From: Bisporella sp. PMI_857
Taxonomy: Eukaryota > Ascomycota > Leotiomycetes > Helotiales > Helotiaceae
Length of the DNA stretch: 64,000 nucleotides
NCBI GenBank assembly: GCA_021307315.1
Contig: JAJSPD010000130.1
Coordinates: 1 to 64,000, forward strand
Reading direction: 5' to 3'
The translations under genes were made by a program, and so were the position numbers. The first letter of the stretch is position 1. Each line of letters begins with the position of its first letter. The notes under the pieces are model-generated. The model made no database searches. It saw only the letters and a program-made list of their open reading frames with translations, and was not told where the DNA came from. Below, one piece after another: positions 32,363 through 41,499 of this stretch.

Positions 32363-34423
32363 ATGATGAAGAGCTCCCCACTCCAAGGTAGTCTTATCAA
32401 GACAATCCTTTCCCTTGCAGTACTCCAAACACCTATTCTCGGCAAAGCAATTCCTCGAACAGAGAGCTGCGACACCAGCCACTATCCTGGCCCAATCAAC
32501 CCAAGTTTCGAAATGGGGAGTCTCGATGGATGGAAAGTCATCAGTGGAAATGCTTTTGGCAACGTTTCTGTTAGCTCTGAAACTTCCTACTGGGGAGGAT
32601 CATTCAACCAAGCCGGTAAAAATTTCTTATGGGGCTTTGCACAGGCGGGAGATCCTGCGGTTGGGCAGCTACACTCAAGTACCTTCAAAGCAAGCTCCGT
32701 GATGAGCTTCTTAGTCGGTGGCGGTTGGGATCCTGTTAATCTCTACATAGGCTTAGTCAGAGACAGCGACGGCAAGATTCTGCTTAGCCAAACTGGGACG
32801 AACGATGAAGCCATGATTCGGGTTGTCTGGGATACTAGTCTCTATGCTGGCGAGGAAGTTCATATCATTGTCTATGACAATAGTACTTCCATATCCTGGG
32901 GCCATATCAACTTGGACGACGTCAGACAGGGTGCGATGCTCTCGGCGATAATGCCTTCATTTCAACATCCTCGGCCAGGCAAATCAACCCTTGCCAAATA
33001 CCAGCACAATTTCATCTGCAGAGCTATACGCCATTGATCCTATTCGGCCACAATTCCACTACACTCCTTATCAGGGCTGGATCAATGATCCTGCCGGGCT
33101 CATTGAATGGAATGGGCGACATCAACTCTTCAGTCAATTCAATCCGGCTGCGCCGCTGTGGGGTCCTATGCACTGGGCCCATGCGGATAGTTTGGATGCT
33201 GTACACTGGCGCGAGCTACCAGTGGCGCTTCAACCATCTCGCGTTACCGATCCTCGTGATAACTCTGGTCGTTTTACTGGCGGTGCAGTCATAGACAAGG
33301 TCACTGGAGCGCTACATCTTCACTTTACAGATTTCACGGACCTAGCTTTTCATCCGGGCGCTGTTGCAGAAGTTGTAGCATCCTCAAAAGCATGGATGGG
33401 ATAAATTCGCCTATTATTCTGGAAACCCAGTCATTTCTGGGCCCCTTCCAGTTCTTCAAATGGATTCCGTGATCCCAAACTCTTCTGGGATCCCACGGAT
33501 AACACCTGGAAGATGGTGATAGGATCGGGTGATGGAACCAAAGGGAAAGTGCAACTCTACGTCTCTAATGACCCAGAATTGCTTTTGTGGGAGTACGTTG
33601 GCGTCTTAATCGAAGGAGATGGTAGCACTGGCAGCATGTGGGAATGCCCCAACTTCTTCCTCTGGTGACAAATGGGTATTGTTTTATGGTGGTAATGCCC
33701 TTGGCTACTACGAAGTTGGCACTTACAATGGATCTACTTTTGTTTCAGAAAAAGTCGGTCTTCTAGACGCTGGTCCTGATAGCTATGCAATGCAATGGTA
33801 CCTTGACTCCAGAGGTCGAATCTGGCAATTACCTGGATGGGAAATTGGCCGACCTCGAAGTGGCCTAGCCGCATCAACGGCTGGGCAGGCTCACAATCAG
33901 TTACTCGCGAGCTTTTCCTCCGGGAAGACGGAGGATTAGGAAGCAAGCCAATACCAGAAGTTGCGAATCTAGCGGCTGGCCCTGTCAAAGACTTAGGGCA
34001 GAGGAACGTCAGCGGGACGATCAACGTAGGATCACGAACAGCGCCCGACTCCAACTAGCGCCGACCTAAAAGCTTCCGATGCACCATCTTTCACGATCTT
34101 CCTATATTCCTCAAGCGCGGAAGCTGTTGTTCTGACCCACATTTTGCGAGCAAAACCCTAACTTTAGATACTACGAGAGCCGGATATGGGCAATCTGGAA
34201 AGTGGAGCGCTATAATTTCAACTTCGGAAAATAATATTCTCAATCTCGATATTCTGATCGATCGTTCGAGTGTAGAGATTTTTGTAGGAGATGGCACTTC
34301 GATAACGGCAACTATCTTCCGCGCTACCAGGAGTCTACGGATATTAAGATTGAAGCACTCGGAGGAGAAGTTGTTTTTAATAACATCACCTTGACGCCCC
34401 TCGGATCTACTTGGAAATCTTAA
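32363..34423 (+). pseudogene. GH32 fructosidase (levanase/inulinase/invertase type), frameshifted
   Basis: A signal peptide (MMKSSPLQGSLIKTILSLAV, cleavage near LGKA) precedes a carbohydrate-binding-like beta-sandwich (NPSFEMGSLDGWKVISGNAF to INLDDV). The GH32 five-blade region follows: nucleophile block GWINDPAGL (33075), FTGGAV (33280), transition-state block GFRDPKLFW (33462), acid/base block MWECPNFF (33636), then GNWPTSKWPSRINGWAG (33840), and the C-terminal sandwich with LDILIDRSSVEIFVGDG. At least five frame changes (near 32985, 33400, 33455, 33660, 33830) destroy it. Family enzymes cleave fructans or sucrose outside the cell; specificity cannot be told. Confidence 0.88.
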
Positions 34424-34679
34424 CTAGATTGATTTACTCACAACCACAGATCAAGGATGACAGAAATGATATTGCTATTTTGACTTTTCTCGTGGTAAAG
34501 CAGGATGGATGACTACAAGTGAAGGGAGCTGTGGATCATTAACTCCCAAGTTAAATTATAGTGATATCGTAGTTTAACAGCCCTGAGTTTTGCTTGGTTT
34601 TGCACCATGCTTTCGACATATTCTCGTGAGCAACATAAAGAATAAGCAAGCCTTTCTATCAGGGCATGGCAGCAAATGG

Positions 34680-35015
34680 TTAAACTAATTTTTTGGACTT
34701 GGACCGCTTGCCTTGAGTCACAGTTTTAATTAGCTCTATAAATTGTGTTTCTAACGTGTTATCAGGCGGCTGCAAAATGATTGCTGTATTATCTAGTGAA
34801 CAGTCAGCCTCGCAAACAGCGCCAGCGGACTTATTTATAATAAAAGAAAACCTACTAACAAAATGCGGGGCTTTTAAATGACTTTTGGGGGGATATTTAG
34901 CGGAGGCACAGGACTCGTTAAATCGATCTACTGGTTGTGTTGCCTCTATTAATATGACAAAATAACAGCCGAGCCTGCGTAAATACGCACTAGTGATAGA
35001 TACAGTGAGGGTCAA
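34680..35015 (-). CDS. unrecognised ORF truncated by a Tc1 element
   Basis: 111 codons without stop, ending QGKRSKSKKLV. No motif recognised. Its 5' part overlaps the left end of the Tc1-type element (35003), so its true start, if it is a gene, was removed by that insertion. May be part of an older transposon. Confidence 0.2.
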   Translation of the reverse strand: MTLTVSITSAYLRRLGCYFVILIEATQPVDRFNESCASAKYPPKSHLKAPHFVSRFSFIINKSAGAVCEADCSLDNTAIILQPPDNTLETQFIELIKTVTQGKRSKSKKLV

Positions 35016-36380
35016 TAAGTTTCCGGCAAATCCCCACTTTAAAACGCGAGAACGCGAACACGCTTTTTATCTTCCTTTACAACCATACAACCATGCCACC
35101 TCAACGTCATCCTTTAGGTGCTATTTCTGGGAATCGACTTCCTAATTATGAATTGAGTCCTTATGAAAGAGGAAAGATTATAGGGGGCCATATTTTGGGC
35201 TTTAGCCCTACCGCAATTGCTATTGGTCTAAACCAGCCCCGCGGGACCGTGTTCAGTACAATACAAGCCGACACTTTACGCTGCGAAGGAGAAACTAAAG
35301 TACGAGCTGGCCGGCCGAAAGAGTATACCGAACGCGATGAACGAGCCCTTGTACGACATGTACGCCTTTTCCCTAAACACACATACGCAGAGGTCATCAA
35401 AGAGCTTAACCTTACAATCAAGAAGTCTACTATTAAGAAGATTTTAAAGAAGCACCATATCACCAATTGGAGAGCAAAACGCCGTCCGGAACTTACAGAA
35501 GCTCACGCGGCTCGTCGACTTGCTTGGTGCTTAGAGAATAGACATAGGAACGTGGAGGAATGGGGCATGTTCATGTGGAGTGACGAGTGCTCTGTAGAGC
35601 GAGGACGCGGAAAGGCCAACGAATGGGTGTTTCGTACTCCTGATCAAAAATGGGAAAGACGAATGGCTCAAACATATACTGCGGGCAAAGGAATGAGAGT
35701 TATGGTCTGGGGATGCTTTTGGGACCTTGGCCGTTCGAACCTTTACATAATGGATCGAGATTTTGAGTTAAAGAAGCATGGGTATAGTGCGAACTCTTAC
35801 CTCGAAGTGCTTAACAACGAATTCCTCCCACACTATCAAAACAACGATCCCGGGTATATATTTATGCAGGACAACGCGCGGATACATACAGCTTATACTG
35901 TTAGAGATTGGTTTATATACAACAACGTTACAGTTACTCCATGGCCACCTTACTCTCTAGACCTTAACCCGATCGAGCATATTTGGTGGGAGTTGAAAAA
36001 ACGTGTTGTAGAAATGTTTCCTGAAGTCGCAACTTGCAAAGGAGAGTCGGAAGATGATCGCCAACGTTTAGAGTCTTGTCTGCAAGCTGCGTGGGATACA
36101 ATAGATAAAGAAGTGTTTGATAAATTGTATCAAAGCATGCCGAGTCGAATTGAGGCTTGTATCGCGGCCGATGGGTGGCATACGAAATATTAGAGATACA
36201 ATAAATCCAATCTTGATTTTTACTAGTTATTTGAATAGAGAAGACTTTAAGCTTTAATATAACCCAATTTGTACATGATTCTACAAACAAATTTAATAGT
36301 AATTCAACTATATGTAATTATAGGATTATGTAGGGTGCGGGGTGATATGATCCTTGCCGGAAACTTAATGACTAGTACTG
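35003..36380 (+). mobile_element. complete Tc1-type element, TA target duplication
   Basis: 1378 bp. Ends CAGTGAGGGTCAATAAGTTT (left) and, in reverse complement, CAGTACTAGTCATTAAGTTT (right); both continue CCGGCAA. Flanked by TA at 35001-35002 and 36381-36382. It contains one uninterrupted transposase gene. Unlike most elements in the window it shows no nonsense mutations, which suggests a recent arrival. Confidence 0.9.
35093..36193 (+). CDS. Tc1/mariner DD34E transposase, intact
   Basis: 366 aa from ATG 35093, about 90 bp inside the left end. N-terminal helix-turn-helix region (YERGKIIGGHILGFSPTAIA), a basic GRPKEY motif that resembles the AT-hook/GRPR linker, a second HTH (STIKKILKKHHITNWRAKRR), then the catalytic core: Asp164 in MWSDECS, Asp260 in FMQDNARIH and Glu295 in LNPIEHIWW. 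Exactly 34 residues separate Asp260 and Glu295, the Tc1 DD34E spacing. Length is normal for the family. The enzyme would cut and paste the element at TA sites in the nucleus. No intron is needed. Activity is untested but no defect is visible. Confidence 0.93.
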   Translation: MPPQRHPLGAISGNRLPNYELSPYERGKIIGGHILGFSPTAIAIGLNQPRGTVFSTIQADTLRCEGETKVRAGRPKEYTERDERALVRHVRLFPKHTYAEVIKELNLTIKKSTIKKILKKHHITNWRAKRRPELTEAHAARRLAWCLENRHRNVEEWGMFMWSDECSVERGRGKANEWVFRTPDQKWERRMAQTYTAGKGMRVMVWGCFWDLGRSNLYIMDRDFELKKHGYSANSYLEVLNNEFLPHYQNNDPGYIFMQDNARIHTAYTVRDWFIYNNVTVTPWPPYSLDLNPIEHIWWELKKRVVEMFPEVATCKGESEDDRQRLESCLQAAWDTIDKEVFDKLYQSMPSRIEACIAADGWHTKY

Positions 36381-36868
36381 TACTGTAAAGCGAGCATGAT
36401 TAGATACTGATTCGGGAATAGTATACCAATGTTGCAAGTACAATATAATGCCCTCTAGCTTGTGTTTGAGCATGAAGGTCGGTCTTGCCAATGGTATAAG
36501 GCACATGACTTGATAGACTCTCTGCAAGTCAGGCTAATAAGAATGATCCTTTGAATAAGCATAATGTAAATTACTGTTGATATCACTTAGCACTCACGGT
36601 AACGAGATCGAATATGAGTAGATGTTGTGAGGATACTATCTAATACTTATGAAAGATATCTACACGATTGTCAGGGGCCGACAACGCTCCAGATATCAAC
36701 AAAAGTTATAATTATTTGTTTTAATCATCGAGCTAAGACTTAATAGTATTCTCGCCGATTTGTAATACTATTGCGCTTATAATTGCTTTGTAATTCGTGA
36801 TTAATATTATATGTTTACTTGTTTTTCTTACGGATGGTTATAGTCACTGTTATGGCTTGGTCAAGTGC
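36381..36868. other. AT-rich intergenic, nothing recognised
   Basis: Between the Tc1-type element and the LTR palindrome. No frame of note. Confidence 0.35.
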
Positions 36869-37051
36869 TGTCACGGCGCTGGCGCGCCTACGACTGTAAG
36901 GCATATGTCAGGCACCCGTAGGGACACGGCACGTGATCAATGCTCCTGTATATAGGCTTCCCTTTCTGCCTCCATAGTTCTGTAGTTCTATTATTCTCGA
37001 TTTTTACCCGTATTACTTTGAGCCGTTGCTCCTATCCTACGTGCTGTCACA
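36869..37051 (+). repeat. LTR, left arm of an LTR palindrome
   Basis: 183 bp from TGTCACGGCGCTGG to CGTGCTGTCACA with a CACGTGATCA motif and a TATA-like CTGTATATAGG. It is the near-perfect reverse complement of 37152-37334. Its flanks (AGTGC and TTGGC) do not match, so no target duplication is visible for this copy. Confidence 0.85.
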
Positions 37052-37151
37052 TTGGCTGGGTTCAGATATTTTTAGATTCGCTAACTAAGCAATGTTTAAC
37101 TGGCACCAAAGGCCATCCTACCTGTTAAATGTATTTGTACCTGTCTGTGTG

Positions 37152-37334
37152 TGTGACGGCACGTAGGATAGGAGCAACGGCTCAAAGTAATACGGGTAAA
37201 AATCGAGAATAATAGAACTACAGAACTATGGAGGCAGAAAGGGAAGCCTATATACAGGAGCCTTGATCACGTGCCGTGTCCCTACGGGTGCCTGACATAT
37301 GCCTTACAGTCGTAGGCGCGCCAGCGCCGTGACA
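37152..37334 (-). repeat. solo LTR, right arm of the palindrome, target duplication GTGTG
   Basis: 183 bp, TGTGACGGCACG to GCGCCGTGACA as read on the plus strand, flanked by GTGTG on both sides (37147-37151, 37335-37339). Only 100 bp of unrelated sequence separates it from its inverted partner. Confidence 0.85.
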
Positions 37335-37573
37335 GTGTGATAGAGACTCGCACTTGCACCCTAGTCGCGACAGGTGAATTTTCCAGCATGTCTGCTGCCT
37401 CCACAAACCCTACCGTCTGCACAGTTGATTTCATCGGAATTGGTGATTATTCTACACCACTTCGGCCCCGCGCTCAACCAGCCCAGGACGCACATGCTAT
37501 GGCTTGCTTGACAGCCCATCCTCGGATATGGAAATATCTCTAGCCCGGCTTATACCTCGTCGAGTCTGCTGGT

Positions 37574-39529
37574 CTAGCAACGAGCTTTTGGCTTTATTCT
37601 AGGCCAGAACGAGGACAGTTTTGAAAGCTTGCCAGTCTGAACTCCGGCGAATATCTTCTTGAATAACTTCAAGACACTGTCAATGCCTTTGCCAACAGCT
37701 CGTTCTATGGACATGACGCGTGTCATAATTTCGAGTTTAGCCAACCTAAGGTATTGCTGAGCTCGCTCGGCATAGCTAATACCACCAACCAGAAAAAGAG
37801 CAAAGATCGTTACTGTGAAACCGATAAAGTCAATGTTGATATAGTCGTTATTATAGAATAAACGCCGAGCAACAGCCACTTTTGGGCTCTCCAAGAAGTC
37901 GGCTCTCGTTCTCAGCAAAGATATCTCCATCCACGCCAAGACTTCAAGTACCCAATGATCGTCTGAATCGATCATTAGTTCGCCTGCCCAGTTTTTTTTC
38001 CAAGTGGAAATAAGTTTGTGGGTCCCTTCTCGCGAGGTAAGATACCAAGGTAGGGACTTAGACATAATAATGACTTTTGCAATCGAATAAAAATTGTCGC
38101 CTTTTATGTATGGCAATAGTGTATCAGTTTTTCCCAGTTCATCAGCGTCGTTTCCCGCAAACCACTTAGAACAGAGCCTGGATGAGTTTTTAGAACAAAC
38201 TTGGAATTGTTCTACGCACCCCAGCCCAGTAGCTTCGCGGTCAGGAATATATGCCCTTCGTATGTCGTATGTCTCTTTGAAATCACTATCATTTAGACCT
38301 AGGAGACTTGGATTGGTCCCCATAGATGGGTTGTACTTCGTAAGCTGTTGACGATGAGCTGAATAAAGTGGGTCATTTATAGAGTGACCATAGATACTGT
38401 CTCCGGCGCCGAAAATGCCGACAAAGACTTCACCGTCAAACTTTCTTAAATGGGGATGCAGATGCATCTTCCGTCTACGGTCAATTATACTTAGATCCCA
38501 TGATCGATTCAGATCAGGATAGATTTCCAAACCAGAGATATCGTCTCTGTTACCGGCGAACGGATCGAGTCTTGATCTGCCGGACATTTCCTTCGAGAAT
38601 CTATTCGGGCCATTTTGGGTTCGAAGGAACCTCCCATGACTTGCTTGAACCCATGTAGTATCGTGTAATGGTGGTGGATCTGCCCCAAACCATAGAAGGC
38701 TAGAGTTTGGAATACCTTGATAGTGCTGATCAGGGTTCAAAAAGAACTCCAGTTGGATTGGAGAACAGGTGACTCGATGACTAACTCCAAACCGAGGTTC
38801 AGTATTGATACCAAAATCAACAGGTAAGAGGTCCGTATGCTCGACTTGGACTGCAGCAGTAGACGGCGTGCAAACATGGCCAGGAAACGGGCAAGTTTGG
38901 TTACGGAGTATTAACAATTGAGGACGGGTGCGCAAAAAAGGAATCCATTGACCACATTTGTCATCAAATCCTGTAATATTAAACCAGCATGTCCTATAAA
39001 ACTCGTCAATTCTCTCGGGCGAGATGGAAAGTTGCCCTACGCTGTACTTGCTTGGTTGGACAAGAGGGGTGGTTCCAGAGCCAGTAAGATAATACGGAAT
39101 TAGCGCTCCAGCTACAACGAAAGCTATCAAATTGAAAAGCGAGCTAATCCCAAACCAACGCGACACCGTAGTCATCGTATCAGAGTTCGACTGTCTCCGT
39201 TGCCTCATTAGTCCCCGAATTGCCGTTGGCTGGGAGAGATGCCATAGTGAGCGAGGATTTTCAAGATCCTCCAGATAGAATGGATATAGCCAATGGATCA
39301 AGAGATATCGTGCGATTACCCAACAGCGAGTTTGTGTGAAGGCTATGAATGCGCCTAAAAAAGCCAACACAGCCAGGGCCTGAGCATTGGTGAGAGTCAA
39401 CATCAATCGATGTGCCGAAGGCTTATTAAACGACTTCCAAAGTCCAGTATGTACTTGGATGTCTCGCGGAAAGATGGTGTAGTCAGTGGCGACGAATTGG
39501 ATGTTATCTTTATCGTGTATGACCCGCAT
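37574..39529 (-). CDS. 651-aa fungal membrane protein of unknown function
   Basis: A single uninterrupted frame starting ATG 39529, the largest intact single-exon gene here. Hydrophobic segments near residues 42-63 (MLTLTNAQALAVLAFLGAFI), 123-147 (SSLFNLIAFVVAGALIPYYL) and 562-583 (DFIGFTVTIFALFLVGGISY) suggest three membrane spans. Between spans 2 and 3 lies a large, Cys-bearing domain with several N-x-S/T sites, so it probably faces the outside or lumen. No catalytic motif was recognised. This layout is common among uncharacterised proteins of filamentous ascomycetes. No damage seen. Confidence 0.75.
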   Translation of the reverse strand: MRVIHDKDNIQFVATDYTIFPRDIQVHTGLWKSFNKPSAHRLMLTLTNAQALAVLAFLGAFIAFTQTRCWVIARYLLIHWLYPFYLEDLENPRSLWHLSQPTAIRGLMRQRRQSNSDTMTTVSRWFGISSLFNLIAFVVAGALIPYYLTGSGTTPLVQPSKYSVGQLSISPERIDEFYRTCWFNITGFDDKCGQWIPFLRTRPQLLILRNQTCPFPGHVCTPSTAAVQVEHTDLLPVDFGINTEPRFGVSHRVTCSPIQLEFFLNPDQHYQGIPNSSLLWFGADPPPLHDTTWVQASHGRFLRTQNGPNRFSKEMSGRSRLDPFAGNRDDISGLEIYPDLNRSWDLSIIDRRRKMHLHPHLRKFDGEVFVGIFGAGDSIYGHSINDPLYSAHRQQLTKYNPSMGTNPSLLGLNDSDFKETYDIRRAYIPDREATGLGCVEQFQVCSKNSSRLCSKWFAGNDADELGKTDTLLPYIKGDNFYSIAKVIIMSKSLPWYLTSREGTHKLISTWKKNWAGELMIDSDDHWVLEVLAWMEISLLRTRADFLESPKVAVARRLFYNNDYINIDFIGFTVTIFALFLVGGISYAERAQQYLRLAKLEIMTRVMSIERAVGKGIDSVLKLFKKIFAGVQTGKLSKLSSFWPRIKPKARC

Positions 39530-39912
39530 GGCTTTTGGAGACTTCAGTTCAGGTGCCGGGATTTGGAACCCATTTAACTCGTCAATTTAGCCGGCAACGT
39601 ATGTAATCGAAAGGCTTGGGAATAGGGAGATGTACCTAATACGTTCCAGGTGCTCTAAATAGTTGATCTTTTCTAAACCATAGTATTGACTAAGGTAGGT
39701 AAGAGCGATCTGTGTGGTTGGCGGAAGAATGCGGTGCGTCAACTTCGACTATTCTTTGAGCAAAGTTTGGTGACTCCGAGGAAATTTAAACCTCAATCAT
39801 GATGGGAACGTGCCTATATATATACTAACAGAGACCAAGTGGGTCACAGAGCATGTGGGTCGGGGGCACTCCCCAGTCAATGCGCCTCCGCCACGATGAA
39901 TACGCGTTTGGT

Positions 39913-40185
39913 GGAGAGTGATACACGACATCCCCCCTTGTCTTTTTCCCCAGTTTTCTCGTGATTTTGATAATTGTCATGTGATTCTTTTTTTTAAAAA
40001 AAGGCTACAATTTCAACTGCTAAGTAAATAAAGTCAATGGTTAGGGTTAGTGGTTAGGGTTAGAGTTAGTTCGGGAGGTATGGGGGGTGTCTGACCCCCC
40101 ATATTAGTATATATTTTAACAAAAAGTTGAAGTTGAAGTTGGAAGTTGAAGAAAGACAAGGGGGGGAGGTCGTGTATCACTCGCC
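39913..40185. mobile_element. MITE derived from the MULE family
   Basis: 273 bp with the MULE terminal sequence: GAGTGATACACGAC at the left and GTCGTGTATCACTCGCC at the right, matching the ends of 23519-26219. The 8-bp flanks CGTTTGGT and GTTTTGGT agree at six positions, an imperfect target duplication. The interior has no coding and carries telomere-like repeats at 40039-40068 and a GAAGTTGAAGTTG repeat. Confidence 0.8.
40039..40068 (+). repeat. interstitial telomere-like repeats inside the MITE
   Basis: GGTTAGGGTTAG, then TGGTTAGGGTTAG and AGTTAG: degenerate TTAGGG repeats in tandem. Similar short runs occur at 5524-5540 and 59958-59969. Too short to be a former chromosome end by themselves. 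Confidence 0.6.
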
Positions 40186-40864
40186 GTTTTGGTTCCCGGA
40201 TTCTCCGGATGCTAGCCAGTCGCGTAGCTTGGATATGAATTGCTGACAGATGATTCCTCGCAGGGTGGTTGTAAGAGATAGATGGTGGAGTTGTGATTCC
40301 GCCATTAGGTGGGCTTTCCGCAAGTCAGGCGCGAGGGCGACGATATGAACATAATTTTTGTGTAGGAGGGTTCAGACTGTTGAGGCGTGCACATCTATGG
40401 TCGCTGCAAGAGGGACTGCTTCGCACAGCCCCTTTTGCTCTGCTCAGAGGATGTCGGGAAGCGGAATTTTCCGGGAAGATCTCGCGCAGCCTCAAAAGTC
40501 GCAGCCACACATTTAGCAGCCACAGATTTTATTATAATTTTACCGAGATTACTATAATCACCCCGCTGCTAACCAGGATCCTTGATCGCTTGATTGGAAG
40601 AGGTATCAGCCTATGTGGCGACGTCGTATAACATGGCGCGCTCTGGCTGCCACAACACTGATATTGACTTCTTAGTATCGGGATAATACTCGGAAATCTA
40701 TATCTAATCTTTCTATGAGTTTAAAAATTAAAAAGAGCTTGATGGTGGTGTCGTGGGTCTAGGGGACCTATCACATTATAATAAGAGGCTCTTTATAATT
40801 TAGCTGGGCGGTGTCGACGCGACTAAAATTTTCAGAATTAATAAGCCAGGAGTATTCGGGAGAG
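40186..40864. other. no gene recognised
   Basis: Frames are short and lack motifs. An AT-rich tract leads into the solo LTR at 40865. Confidence 0.35.
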
Positions 40865-41068
40865 TGTAACAACTCAAGTCGAACAGGGATCTCGATCCGC
40901 AAATCTCAGGGAGAAGGACTCAAAGGCGTGAACGGCTATCAATTGTTATAACGAAGAGAACAAGCTACAGATAGAAGAAGGAAAGGAGAGCAGCGCTTTA
41001 TATACAGGAGACTGGCCAGGGGCCAGTCTAAGCGAGGCTCTAAGCGAGCTAGGGCCAGGGCCGTGACA
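40865..41068 (-). repeat. solo LTR with target duplication GAGAG
   Basis: 204 bp, TGTAACAACTC to GGCCGTGACA on the plus strand, flanked by GAGAG (40860-40864 and 41069-41073). The TATA-like CTGTATATAAAG reads on the minus strand. A second copy in the opposite orientation is at 52110-52302. Confidence 0.88.
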
Positions 41069-41095
41069 GAGAGGCATATAATATAACTAAAATTT

Positions 41096-41200
41096 TAATA
41101 TATTAAAAATTTAATATATTCACAGATTTAGAGTCGCTTGAACTCGAAGTACCTACAATTTGTCTCGTTACAGGGTGCGTCTCGCTACGCAGGGACAGAC
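41096..41200. repeat. AT palindrome and dispersed repeat shared with 7093-7166
   Basis: TTAATATATTAAAAATTTAATATATT is followed by CTTGAACTCGAAGTACCTA and CGTTACAGGGTGCGTCTCGC, the same order as at 7093-7166 but without the left part. Possibly the trace of a small transposon present at both loci. Confidence 0.5.
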
Positions 41201-41499
41201 GTTATACATGTTAAAGCGAGTTTGGACATGCTGAGGTGTCCTCGGTATCAGAGACTGATGTGCAGAGGTTTCATGGACAGAATTGGCAACGGAATGGCCT
41301 GGTGGAATCAAATATATCACAATCTGTCACTATGAAGACGGCCTAGGACTTTGGAACGTATCATTTGCTGTGTAGAATCGTAGAATAACGTCCAGTGAAG
41401 CATATATCTCAGCCGGTTGCGTTGCTGCTGCACATCTTGAAACGGTCTCTGATAAGTGCTAACAACTCTTATGGCGAAACGGTGGTGCTTTAGCCGTTA

